64,000 nt of DNA from Stutzerimonas stutzeri. GTDB taxonomy: Bacteria; Pseudomonadota; Gammaproteobacteria; Pseudomonadales; Pseudomonadaceae. Each line of letters opens with the position of its first letter. The first letter of the stretch is position 1. Position numbers and translations under genes: made by a program. The notes beneath the pieces were generated by a model that saw only the letters and a program-made list of their open reading frames with translations, did no database searches and had not been told where the DNA came from. Of this stretch, positions 51,468 through 60,190 are shown in pieces. Where the stretch lies: NCBI RefSeq assembly GCF_000935215.1, contig NZ_JXXD01000027.1, positions 1-64,000 on the forward strand. The letters are read 5' to 3'.

Positions 51468-54431
51468 TCAGGATCGATCTTGCGCCAGCGGCGCGACTGG
51501 CAGTTCGCACCAGAAACAGGCGCCTTCGCCAGGCTCGGAATCGAAACCGATCCGGCCGTGCATGTGTTCGATCAGTTCCTTGCTGATGGCCAGGCCCAGG
51601 CCGGTGCCTTCCTTCTGGCGGCTGTCGGAGGAATCGGCCTGGGAGAATTTCTGGAATATCCGTGTGTGGAATTCAGGGGCAATGCCCGATCCCTGATCGC
51701 GTACCGAGATTCGCACCCAGTCATTGCGTCGCTCGCTGCCGAGCGTAACGGTGCCACCCTGCGGCGAGAATTTGACCGCATTGGAGATGAGATTGGCCAG
51801 TACCTGCTGCAACCGGTCGTCGTCTGCCATCAGCTGCACGTCCGGCGCTGGCAGCAGCTCCAGCGTGACGCCATGCTTGCTGGCGTAGCCCTGATTGGCG
51901 GCAATTGCCTGTTGCAGTTGCGCCGGCAGCGCATGCGCGCGCAGGTCGAGGGTCATCTTGCCGGCGACCAGCTTGTCCATGTCCAGCAGGTCGTCCACCA
52001 GGCGCCCCAGGCGCAGGCTGTTCTGGTGGGCGATGCTGATCATCTGGCGCATGTTTGGCGAGGGTTCGCCCAGGGCACCGCCGACGATCAGGCCGAGGGC
52101 GCCGGAGATCGATGTCAGTGGCGTACGCAGCTCGTGGCTGACGATGGACACCAGCTCACTCTTCATCCGCTCGATGCGCTTGCGTTCGGTGATGTCGCGC
52201 ACCAGGCCGATGAATCGGCGCTCGCCGTGGTGGTTGATCTGCGACACGCGCAACTCGATGGTGAAGGTTTCGCCGGTACGCCGCAGGGCGGTGAGTTCGC
52301 GGTTTTGTTCCAGCGCGCGAGGTATGCCGCGTCTTTCGTAGGTCTCCAGATAGCCGTCGTGGGCGGAGCGGTCCGGTTCGGGCATGAGCATCGACAGGTT
52401 GCGGCCGATGACCTCCGCGGCGCTGTAGCCGAAGATATGTTCGGCGGCATGGTTGAAGGTTTCGATGATGCCTCGGGCGTCGATGATGATGATGGCGTCG
52501 ATCACGTTGTCGATCAGCATGCTCAGGTAGCGCTCGCGCTCCTGCATCTCTTCCTTGGCCAGCGCCTGGTCGGTGACATCCCAGATGAAGCCGTCGCACC
52601 AGCCCACCGGGTCGTCGCGCTCGTGCAGTACGCGGGCTTTTTCGCGCACGTAGACGGTGCGGCCTTCGGCATTGATGAGGCGGTAGACGCCCTCGAAGGT
52701 GTCCTGCTCGGCGTGTTGCCGGGCCAGCTCGAGGTCGTCTGGGTGGATCAGGCTGGCGTAGCTGCGCACGCGGTCGCCGACGAAATCGCCGGCCGGGTAG
52801 CCGGTCAGGCGTTCGATGCCGTCGCTCAGGTAACTCATGCGCCGGCGGCCGTCGTTGCGGCAGCGGTAGACCACGCCCGGCAGGTTGCTGACCATGGCGC
52901 GGAAGCGGCTCTCGCTCTTCTGCAGCGCGCGGGTGGCTTCCATCAGTTCGGTGATCTCAGTCACGAAGCCGTGCCAGAGCACGGTGCCGTCAGGACGTCG
53001 CTCGGCGGTGGCACGTCCCTCGGCCCAGAGCAAACCGCGTTGCGGATGCTGGATGCGGAACTCCACCGAGCCGGTTGTCGACCCAGCAGCCACACGCAGC
53101 AGTGCGGCTTTCAGTCGTGGCAGATCCTGCGGGTGAACGTGCACCAGGGCCTGGGAAGCATCTTCCAGTAGCCGCTGCGGGTCGATGCCGTACAGGTCAC
53201 GTGCGCCCTCGCTGGCATAGAGGAAGGCATAACGGCCGTTGGCGAAGCGCTTGAGCTGAAACACCACGCCGGGCAACAGGCTGGCGATCTTCTGTGCGCG
53301 GTCGAGCAGGCGCTGGCGGCGTCGGCCCTGCTGTTGCTGGCTGAACTGATGCTGCAGCTGCGCGCCGATGCGCCGTTGCAGCAGTACCGCCAGGGTCAGC
53401 AGCAGCGCCTCGGCGATCAGCCAGGCCAGACTCCATTTGATCAGCAGCCGGCGCTCGGCCTGTTGGTGCTCCTGCTGCATCGCGGTGATGTCGCGCCAGA
53501 CCAGCGCCGCTGCCAGCAGCGGCGCCGATGGCTGGGCCCGACGGTCGCTGTGCAGGGGAATCTGATTGAGCATATAGGTGCGGCCGTCGGCACTCAGCAG
53601 GCGCAAGGCCAGGCCGCTCTCCGGCTCGGGCAACATGCCTTGCTGCGCCCAGTGCAGTATCTGCGTCGCCGAATGCTCGATCAGCAGCCAGTCGCCGTCG
53701 CTGCGCAGTTGCACGCCACTGGGGGATTCCACGTCCGCCGCCTGCAGTGCCTGACGCTTGACCACCAGCGCCAGCCCGGCAGCCAGCTGATCGCCCAGCT
53801 CGGGCAATTCCGGCAGCACGTTGTAGCCGACTTCCAGGGCGCCGATGATCTCGCCGGACTCGCTGTCGGTGGCACGCAAAGGAACGATGGCGCGACTGCT
53901 GGCGCCGAGCGCATTGACCTCCATGCCGTACTGCATGCTGCCTTCGCTCATCGCGCGGCGCAGCATCGGGCGCTGCGCCGCCATTGCGTCACCGAAGCGC
54001 TCCGGTTGCTGCATGCGCAGCAGGGCGACCCCAGCGTCGCTCCAGAAGATCTGCAACTGCAACGCGCCGTGGCGTTGCATGGCGCTCCAGGCCGGGCTCA
54101 ACGCGGCGCGCAGACGCTGGCGTGCCAGCTCGATACGTGCATCGCCCATGGCCCGGCCATCACGTAGCGCCGTATCGATCTGGCGTACCTGGCGCAGCAC
54201 TTCGGCATTGCCGGCCAGCGCCGTGGCGACCATGTCGGCCTGCCGTCGCTGATTGAGCTGCGCGCTCTGCAGCGCCAGGCTCTGCAGTTCGCCGTGGGTG
54301 TCGATTTCCAGGTGCCAGGCGGCATCGCGCGCGCGGTAGTCATTGAATGCCAGGCTACCGAACAGCAGCACGAGCAGCAGGCTGCCGAGCGTGAAGATCC
54401 AGTGGGGTGTGGTGATGCCGGCGTTCGTCAT
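51468..54431 (-). CDS. Membrane sensor histidine kinase (CACHE-PAS-PAS-PAS-HisKA-HATPase), kinase 1
   Basis: A 987-residue kinase. TM1 (WIFTLGSLLLVLLFGSLAF, about residues 10-28) and TM2 (WSLAWLIAEALLLTLAVLL, about 330-350) bracket a periplasmic dCACHE-like sensor (RMQQPERFGD, GMEVNALGASSRAIVPLR, IIGALEVGYNVLPEL). Three PAS domains follow, with phospho-His near residue 766 (LVSIVSHELRTPLTS) and a HATPase carrying NLISNAVKFSP, DQGSGI and GTGLGLAISKELIEHM. The start is uncertain: ATG 54431 sits just before TM1, and an in-frame ATG at 54563 would add 44 residues. It is first in the operon, so its promoter should lie in 54432-54747. Confidence 0.9.
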   Translation of the reverse strand: MTNAGITTPHWIFTLGSLLLVLLFGSLAFNDYRARDAAWHLEIDTHGELQSLALQSAQLNQRRQADMVATALAGNAEVLRQVRQIDTALRDGRAMGDARIELARQRLRAALSPAWSAMQRHGALQLQIFWSDAGVALLRMQQPERFGDAMAAQRPMLRRAMSEGSMQYGMEVNALGASSRAIVPLRATDSESGEIIGALEVGYNVLPELPELGDQLAAGLALVVKRQALQAADVESPSGVQLRSDGDWLLIEHSATQILHWAQQGMLPEPESGLALRLLSADGRTYMLNQIPLHSDRRAQPSAPLLAAALVWRDITAMQQEHQQAERRLLIKWSLAWLIAEALLLTLAVLLQRRIGAQLQHQFSQQQQGRRRQRLLDRAQKIASLLPGVVFQLKRFANGRYAFLYASEGARDLYGIDPQRLLEDASQALVHVHPQDLPRLKAALLRVAAGSTTGSVEFRIQHPQRGLLWAEGRATAERRPDGTVLWHGFVTEITELMEATRALQKSESRFRAMVSNLPGVVYRCRNDGRRRMSYLSDGIERLTGYPAGDFVGDRVRSYASLIHPDDLELARQHAEQDTFEGVYRLINAEGRTVYVREKARVLHERDDPVGWCDGFIWDVTDQALAKEEMQERERYLSMLIDNVIDAIIIIDARGIIETFNHAAEHIFGYSAAEVIGRNLSMLMPEPDRSAHDGYLETYERRGIPRALEQNRELTALRRTGETFTIELRVSQINHHGERRFIGLVRDITERKRIERMKSELVSIVSHELRTPLTSISGALGLIVGGALGEPSPNMRQMISIAHQNSLRLGRLVDDLLDMDKLVAGKMTLDLRAHALPAQLQQAIAANQGYASKHGVTLELLPAPDVQLMADDDRLQQVLANLISNAVKFSPQGGTVTLGSERRNDWVRISVRDQGSGIAPEFHTRIFQKFSQADSSDSRQKEGTGLGLAISKELIEHMHGRIGFDSEPGEGACFWCELPVAPLAQDRS

Positions 54432-54747
54432 CGGCGGGCCGGCCAGAGGCGCGAGGTGCTGCGCTCGACGTACGACGTTTGCATGAGCCGCAACTTTCCA
54501 GGGCAAAAAAGAAACAATGATAGCTCTATGCCAGTACGGCCGATAGCGTCTTTCGGAATGCACATCAGCATGGCGCTACGTGCCCAAAGCGTAGCGATTG
54601 CAGCCGAATCTGGCTAAAAAATCACCAGCTTTTAGACGGTCGGTCGGGCCGTTTCCTAGACTCGCCGACGCCTGGTGTTAGGCTGAAGGCAGGTGGACGC
54701 CAGCGGAGGTCGCTGGCGCACCGTTCTGCAAGAGGCACCCCGTTATT
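54432..54747. other. Divergent gap between the kinase operon and the desaturase
   Basis: A 316-bp stretch with no convincing gene. Its AT content is higher than its surroundings between about 54490 and 54660, as expected of a promoter region serving both directions. No perfect operator or terminator was found. A short frame here overlaps the start of kinase 1 but has no good ribosome site. Confidence 0.5.
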
Positions 54748-55938
54748 ATGTGGCACACCGGTTTACTCGACCTGTCGGTCTGGCAACTCATCGCGACCAC
54801 GCTGCTGCTGACTCACGTCACCATCGTCAGCGTAACGGTCTACCTGCACCGTTACTCGGCGCACCGCTCGCTGGAGCTGAATCCGGCGCTCAAGCATTTC
54901 TTCCGCTTCTGGCTGTGGCTGACCACGGCGATGAACACCCGCGAGTGGACTGCCATCCATCGCAAGCACCACGCCAAATGCGAGACCCCCGACGACCCGC
55001 ACAGCCCGGCGCACAAGGGTCTGAGCACGGTGCTGCGCAAGGGCGCCGAGCTGTACATGGAAGAGGGGAAGAACGAGGAAACCCTGCGCATCTACGGCAA
55101 GAACTGCCCGGACGACTGGATCGAGCGCAACCTCTATTCGCGCTTTCCCAATACCGGCATCGTGCTGATGCTGCTGATCGACCTGGCGCTGTTCGGCGCG
55201 CTCGGCCTCACCGTGTGGGCCGTGCAGATGATCTGGATTCCGTTCTGGGCCGCCGGCGTGGTCAACGGTCTCGGTCACGCGGTCGGCTATCGCAACTTCG
55301 AATGCCGTGATGCGGCGACCAACCTCCTGCCGTGGGGCATCCTCATCGGCGGCGAGGAGCTGCACAACAACCACCACACCTATCCGAACTCGGCCAAGCT
55401 GTCGGTGCGCAAATGGGAGTTCGACATGGGCTGGGCCTGGATTCGCCTGTTCAGCCTGCTGCGGCTGGCCAAGGTCAACCGTACCGCGCCGATCGCCCAC
55501 CGCATCGAGGGCAAGCAGCAGCTGGACATGGACAGCGCCATGGCGATCCTCAACAACCGTTTCCAGATCATGGCGCAGTATCGAAAGCTGGTCATCGTGC
55601 CGCTGGTGCGCCAGGAACTGGGCCGCGCCGACGCCACGCTGCGTCATCAACTGCGCCGGGCCAAGCGTCTGCTGGCGCGGGAGCCGAGTCTGCTGCAGCA
55701 GGAGCAGCAGGCGCACATCGACGACATGCTGGCGCAGAGCCAGTCGCTCAAGGTGATCTACGAGAAGCGTCTGGCGCTGCAGCAGATCTGGACGCGAACC
55801 AGCTCGAACGGCCACGAAATGCTGGCGGCGATCAAGCAGTGGGTGCACGAAGCGGAGGCCAGCGGCATCCAGTCGCTGCGCGAATTCGCCGAGCATCTGC
55901 GCACCTATTCACTGCGCCCGTCGGTCGCCATCGCCTGA
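54748..55938 (+). CDS. DesA-like fatty acyl desaturase (membrane di-iron)
   Basis: A 396-residue membrane desaturase that should introduce a Delta-9 double bond into acyl chains, most like the phospholipid desaturase PA0286. The three histidine boxes are present: HRYSAH at 34-39, HRKHH at 71-75 and HNNHH at 206-210, with two hydrophobic hairpins (about 10-35 and 135-175). The C-terminal 130 residues form a long charged helix region not needed for catalysis in shorter relatives. It is followed by a PAS-GGDEF gene, as PA0286 is followed by a c-di-GMP gene in P. aeruginosa, so the linkage is conserved. Confidence 0.9.
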   Translation: MWHTGLLDLSVWQLIATTLLLTHVTIVSVTVYLHRYSAHRSLELNPALKHFFRFWLWLTTAMNTREWTAIHRKHHAKCETPDDPHSPAHKGLSTVLRKGAELYMEEGKNEETLRIYGKNCPDDWIERNLYSRFPNTGIVLMLLIDLALFGALGLTVWAVQMIWIPFWAAGVVNGLGHAVGYRNFECRDAATNLLPWGILIGGEELHNNHHTYPNSAKLSVRKWEFDMGWAWIRLFSLLRLAKVNRTAPIAHRIEGKQQLDMDSAMAILNNRFQIMAQYRKLVIVPLVRQELGRADATLRHQLRRAKRLLAREPSLLQQEQQAHIDDMLAQSQSLKVIYEKRLALQQIWTRTSSNGHEMLAAIKQWVHEAEASGIQSLREFAEHLRTYSLRPSVAIA

Positions 55939-56062
55939 CCTTCCATCGGCTCAAGCACAAGGTCTGCAGCCGGCCGGAACTTTGCCTCTGGCCGGCTCTC
56001 TGAACAGCATTCTCAACATGCAGTACCGTCGCAATCGCGACGGTCGTTTCAGGAAGAAGGCT

Positions 56063-57061
56063 ATGCGGCTGGCGAGTAATCAGGGTGATTCGGGTATGGG
56101 CATGCTACCGGGCGGCGATGCGCAGACATTGCTCGCACTGATGCATGCGCGCGCGGAGGCTGCCCGCCTGGGCGAGCGCGAGCAACTGTTCAGCACCCTG
56201 CTGGGCGGCGTCAACGCCGTGCTCTGGGCGTTCGACTGGCAGGCGCAGCGGATGATCTACGTCAGCCCGGCCTACGAGCGCATCTTCGGTCGCTCGCCGG
56301 CCCTGCTGCTGGCCGATTACGGCGAGTGGCGCAATGCGATCTATCCGGATGACGTCGAGTTCGCGCAGAAGAGCATGCTCGCCGTGCTCGACGAGGGCGC
56401 GGTGGAAACCCGCGAGTACCGCATCATCCGTGGCGACGGGCAGTTGCGCTGGTTGAGCGACAAGTGTTTCCTCGGCCGCCGCGCCGATCGTGGCCAGGGC
56501 CCGATCATCGTGGGTATCGCCGAAGACATCACCGAGAAGAAGCAGCTCGAAGGCGAACTGCAGCGCCTGGCCACTACCGATGTGCTGACCCAGAGCAGCA
56601 ACCGCCGGCACTTCTTCGAATGCGCCCGCGGCGAGTTCGAGCGGGCGCGGCAGTTTGCTTCCTCGCTGGCGTTTCTGCTGCTGGATATCGATGACTTCAA
56701 GCGCATCAACGACACCCACGGCCACCAGATGGGCGATCAGGTGCTGCAGAAGGTGGCCCGCTGCGGCGCCGCCGTGCTGCGCCAGAGCGACCTGTTCGGA
56801 CGCATCGGCGGTGAGGAATTCGCCGCGGTACTGCCAGGCTGTCAGCCGGATCTGGCCGAACAGATCGCCGAACGCCTGCAGCGCGAGATCGAACGGGTGG
56901 TGTTTACCGCCGACAACGGCGAGCGTTTCCGCGTCACCGCCAGCCTGGGCCTGACCTACCTGAAAGCCAGCGATCCCGAGCTGAGCAGCGTGTTCGCCCG
57001 CGCCGACGCGGCGATGTACACCGCCAAGCGCCTGGGCAAGAACCAGGTGATCGTCGGCTAA
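56063..57061 (+). CDS. PAS-GGDEF diguanylate cyclase
   Basis: A 332-residue cytoplasmic protein with a PAS domain (about residues 45-165, VNAVLWAFDWQAQRMIYVSPAYERIFG to the IVGIAEDITEKKQ exit) and a GGDEF domain with active-site GGEEF at 249-253 and inhibitory-site RQSD at 240-243. No phosphodiesterase domain. ATG 56063, with AGGAAG six bases upstream, is chosen; a start at 55982 is possible. It follows the desaturase by 124 bases in the same direction. Its input signal is unknown. Confidence 0.9.
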   Translation: MRLASNQGDSGMGMLPGGDAQTLLALMHARAEAARLGEREQLFSTLLGGVNAVLWAFDWQAQRMIYVSPAYERIFGRSPALLLADYGEWRNAIYPDDVEFAQKSMLAVLDEGAVETREYRIIRGDGQLRWLSDKCFLGRRADRGQGPIIVGIAEDITEKKQLEGELQRLATTDVLTQSSNRRHFFECARGEFERARQFASSLAFLLLDIDDFKRINDTHGHQMGDQVLQKVARCGAAVLRQSDLFGRIGGEEFAAVLPGCQPDLAEQIAERLQREIERVVFTADNGERFRVTASLGLTYLKASDPELSSVFARADAAMYTAKRLGKNQVIVG

Positions 57062-57105
57062 TTGCGGCGGGCTGGCCGGGCTGGCTTGCCCGGCGCGCTC
57101 TGCCG

Positions 57106-57486
57106 TCACTGGCCAAGCTGCTGCCCGAAGCTCTCCATCTGCTGCTTGAACTCGGTGCATTTGGCCTGACGCTCGGACGCGGGGACATCCTTCCACTTTG
57201 CCTCGCTCTCCTTGACGCCGTCGGCAAAGGCCGTATCGAAAGTTGCCGGGTCCATCCCGGCGCGGGTCGCCTGGGTTTTTTGCTGCTCTCTATGCTCGGC
57301 AAGTTTCTCGTCGGTGTAGTCGTCGCAGACTTTAGCTGTCACATGCATGGCGCCACCAAACTTGGCCAGCTGCGCGTGCATGTTGGTCATCATCTGTTGA
57401 TTCGGCTCCTGCGCCTGAGTGGTCGAGCTGATCAGCGTGAGCGCTGCGGCGAGCGCCAGGGATGGCAGGTGGATGGCTGAAGACAT
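57106..57486 (-). CDS. Small exported protein of unknown function (helical)
   Basis: A 126-residue protein with a signal peptide (HLPSLALAAALTLISSTTQA) and a helical, Gln/Lys-rich mature part (QEPNQQMMTNMHAQLAKFGG to QMESFGQQLGQ) containing two cysteines (KVCDDY, AKCTEF) that could form one disulfide. AGGAGCA precedes ATG 57486. Convergent with the diguanylate cyclase gene. It is likely periplasmic; no family was recognised. Confidence 0.7.
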   Translation of the reverse strand: MSSAIHLPSLALAAALTLISSTTQAQEPNQQMMTNMHAQLAKFGGAMHVTAKVCDDYTDEKLAEHREQQKTQATRAGMDPATFDTAFADGVKESEAKWKDVPASERQAKCTEFKQQMESFGQQLGQ

Positions 57487-57566
57487 GATTGCTCCTATGA
57501 TCGGTATTTGTTTATTCGGTGCGTGGCGAGGCCTCAGTGGTTTCGGCCTGATGGTTGTGATTCGAC

Positions 57567-58166
57567 TCAGCGAAGCATTCGGTGAATGGCAATGGCTGCC
57601 TCGATCGCCTGGTCGTTGGTGATGTACTCCATGCTCTCCACTTTCTGCAGGGCGATACCGGCAGCCGTAGCGGTGACGGTGACCCGGCCGACGACCACCT
57701 GAGGGCCGATGATCCCCAGCTGAGCGCTGGGGTCCATACGCTTGCTGACATCTACCACGAAGCCGCCGATGTCCTCGGCGCGGGCGTCGTCATGGACCAT
57801 GCCCAGTTTGCGAAGCATCTGCTCGTCCGAGGGGGTTTCGTCGACAGAAATGGCGATGGAAAGGCCGCCGCCTTTGACGTGCTGGGAGATATCGCCGCTC
57901 TGCATTTCCCGGGAAAGCCAGGAGCAGCTGATGCCATAGACGGTCAGGTTGTCGTAACGGCCCCCATCGTCCAGATCCACCTGGGCCAGACCATCCAGAA
58001 GCGGCGTGAGTCGTGCCGCGATCCGTTCACACTTGGGCAGCTGTTCCAGCGTCGGAGCGGCATTAGCGGCCTTGGGAATGGATGCTGAGCCCTCTTCTTC
58101 GCTGCAGCCATTGGCTGCGAGAGCGAGCGACAGCAGCACGAACTGGACTGAACGGGGGATCGACAA
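57567..58166 (-). CDS. Putative lipoprotein of unknown function
   Basis: A 199-residue protein with a lipobox-like signal sequence (VLLSLALAANGC, Cys about residue 21), so it is probably lipid-anchored. The mature part has PKCERIAARLTPLLDGLA and a mixed alpha/beta end with QVVVGRVTVTATAAGIAL. The start is TTG 58166, with AGGA upstream at a slightly long spacing; the family was not recognised. It follows the gene at 58283 in the same direction and precedes the exported protein at 57106, forming a short run of exported unknowns. Confidence 0.65.
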   Translation of the reverse strand: MSIPRSVQFVLLSLALAANGCSEEEGSASIPKAANAAPTLEQLPKCERIAARLTPLLDGLAQVDLDDGGRYDNLTVYGISCSWLSREMQSGDISQHVKGGGLSIAISVDETPSDEQMLRKLGMVHDDARAEDIGGFVVDVSKRMDPSAQLGIIGPQVVVGRVTVTATAAGIALQKVESMEYITNDQAIEAAIAIHRMLR

Positions 58167-58282
58167 GAGGTGTTTCCTGGCGGGGCGCTGGGATGTGTGA
58201 CCGCACCAACGGTCAAGCGAACCCCAAATGTAGACCAGATCGACAGGGCTTCAAGTCAGCGGGGGCCTGCCGGGCTCTGGCA

Positions 58283-58960
58283 TCAGCGCGACTTGCGGTA
58301 TACGTCGTCGAAACGCACGTTGAGCCCGCCGCAGTGGCTGTTATCGGTCACCACCAGATTGCCGGCGACATGCTGCAGGGTCACCTGGCAGTCGTATTCG
58401 TCATCGCCTTCGCTGATCTTCAGCAGGTCGTCCGAGGGTCGAGCATGGCCGGAGAATGCCCCGACATGAACGATTGGCTCTCCGTAGCTGTTGAGGCCGC
58501 CTTGCCACAAGGCCTCGCCTTCAACGGTGAAGGGGCCGTCGGGCGAGGGTTGGGTAATGAGGATGCTGTTGCCTCCCGCGATGGGGTGCCAGCGGCCGAT
58601 CCAGTCGCCGGCCTTGGGTACCGGCGTAGCGTGGTCGATACGGACGTGGTGCGCCGGCAGCCAGCCGACGAACTCGCGCTTGCTGGAGAAATACCAGGCA
58701 CAAGCCCAGCCATCCGTCTCCTTGCCGACCAGCAGCTTGTCACCATTCACTAGATAGGCGCGTCGGATGCAGTATTCCTGCTCCGGGCAGCCAACCGCGT
58801 CATCGCGAAAATGCACGGGTTGATCTGCATTGGCTACAACCTCCGCATGCCTTACTTCGCCGGCGAAGGCCGGAAAGAAGCCATTGCGGCAGGAATACGG
58901 CTCGATAGCCTGCGCTGATGGCGCCAGCAGCATGCATAGCAGGATGGCTCTGATTCGCAC
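58283..58960 (-). CDS. Exported Cys-rich protein of unknown function
   Basis: A 225-residue exported protein. GTG 58960 is chosen because AGGAGA lies nine bases upstream and it gives a compact signal peptide (RIRAILLCMLLAPSAQA). Six cysteines (YSCRNG, VGCPEQEYC, WACAWYF, YDCQVT, SHCGGL) suggest a disulfide-rich periplasmic fold, possibly SH3-like (FVGWLPAHHVRI). In-frame ATGs at 58978 and 58987 are alternatives. No family was recognised. The start lies close to the 3' end of aguA, so it may be expressed with the agmatine genes or separately. Confidence 0.65.
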   Translation of the reverse strand: MRIRAILLCMLLAPSAQAIEPYSCRNGFFPAFAGEVRHAEVVANADQPVHFRDDAVGCPEQEYCIRRAYLVNGDKLLVGKETDGWACAWYFSSKREFVGWLPAHHVRIDHATPVPKAGDWIGRWHPIAGGNSILITQPSPDGPFTVEGEALWQGGLNSYGEPIVHVGAFSGHARPSDDLLKISEGDDEYDCQVTLQHVAGNLVVTDNSHCGGLNVRFDDVYRKSR

Positions 58961-59009
58961 GGTGCGCGGTCTCCTCATTACAGCCATGTTGACCCGCCCA
59001 GGGGATCAA

Positions 59010-60125
59010 CTACATGGCTGATCGGTTCAGCGGTGCCGGCTGCTGCTGGGTGATGCAGTGGATGTTGCCGCCGCCGAGGAGAATCTCGCGGCCAGGCACC
59101 ATGACGACCCGGTGCTCCGGAAAGACCTGCGCCAGGATGCGCTCGGCTTCGGCGTCCAGCGGGTCGCCGAAGGCTGGGGCGATGATGCCGCCGTTGACGA
59201 TGAGGAAGTTCACGTAGCTGCCGGCCAGGCGTATCGACGGGTCGCGCGGCTGGCTGCCATCCAGGGCGAGGACCCCGGCGCATTCTTCGGCAGTCGCATG
59301 CAGCGGGCCGGGAATCGGCATCTTGTGCACCGTCAGTGTGCGGCCCTTAGCGTCGCGAACGCTCTGCAGCACGGCCATGGCCGCCTGACAGCGCTCGAAG
59401 TTGGGGTCGTTCGCATCGTCGGTCCAGGCCAGCAGTACTTCGCCCGGGCGCACGAAGCAGCAGAAGTTGTCGACGTGGCCGTCGGTTTCATCGTTGAACA
59501 GGCCGTGCGGCAGCCAGATGATGCTGTCGACCGCCAGCTGTTCCCGCAGCACGCTCTCGATCTGCTCGCGGGACAGATGCGGGTTGCGATTGCGATTGAG
59601 CAGGCATTCCTCGGTGGTGATCAGCGTGCCCTCGCCGTCGACGTGGATCGAGCCGCCCTCGAGCACGAAGCCCTCGGTGCGGTAGCGGTCGCAGTATTCG
59701 AGTTCGAGGATCTTGCGCGCCACTTCGTCGTCGCGCTGCCAGTCGGCATAGAGGCCGCCGTCTTCACCGCCCCAGGCGTTGAACGTCCAGTCGACGCCGC
59801 GCAGGCCGCCTTGGTCGTCGATGACGAAGGTCGGCCCGGTATCGCGCACCCAGGCGTCGTCGGTGCTCAGTTCCACCACGCGGATGCGCGGATCGTCCAG
59901 TGCCGCGCGGGCTGCGAGGTACTGCTCGGCGCTGGCGCAGACGGTAACCGGCTCGAAGCGTGCAATGGCCTTGGCGACAGCGGTGAACGCGGCCTGCGCG
60001 GGCGCGCCGTTGTTACGCCAGTTGTCCGGGCGTTGCGGCCAGACCATCCAGGTCTGGCTGTGCGGTGCCCATTCGGCGGGCATGAAGTAGCCATCGGTAC
60101 GCGGCGTGGTGGTCAGGGTGGTCAT
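59010..60125 (-). CDS. aguA: Agmatine deiminase
   Basis: A 371-residue enzyme of the guanidine-group-modifying (PAD-like) family that converts agmatine to N-carbamoylputrescine and ammonia. Motifs include [15 protein letters not shown] at the start, [17 protein letters not shown], and the C-terminal catalytic-Cys segment [12 protein letters not shown] (Cys about residue 357), with the active-site His in [18 protein letters not shown] 60125 with GAGAG six bases upstream is chosen over ATG 60131. It is the second gene after aguB in the presumed aguBA operon. Confidence 0.95.
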   Translation of the reverse strand: MTTLTTTPRTDGYFMPAEWAPHSQTWMVWPQRPDNWRNNGAPAQAAFTAVAKAIARFEPVTVCASAEQYLAARAALDDPRIRVVELSTDDAWVRDTGPTFVIDDQGGLRGVDWTFNAWGGEDGGLYADWQRDDEVARKILELEYCDRYRTEGFVLEGGSIHVDGEGTLITTEECLLNRNRNPHLSREQIESVLREQLAVDSIIWLPHGLFNDETDGHVDNFCCFVRPGEVLLAWTDDANDPNFERCQAAMAVLQSVRDAKGRTLTVHKMPIPGPLHATAEECAGVLALDGSQPRDPSIRLAGSYVNFLIVNGGIIAPAFGDPLDAEAERILAQVFPEHRVVMVPGREILLGGGNIHCITQQQPAPLNRSAM

Positions 60126-60190
60126 CTGCATCTCTCATGAAGCGGGAAAGGACAGGCCTTTCCCGTGGTTCGTAGCGGCGGGCGCGCGGC

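Noticed and set aside
58981-59020. CAGCCATG/CATGGCTG hairpin spanning the aguA stop as a terminator
   Set aside because: The loop is large (about 24 bases), there is no T-run, and it overlaps candidate starts of the next gene.
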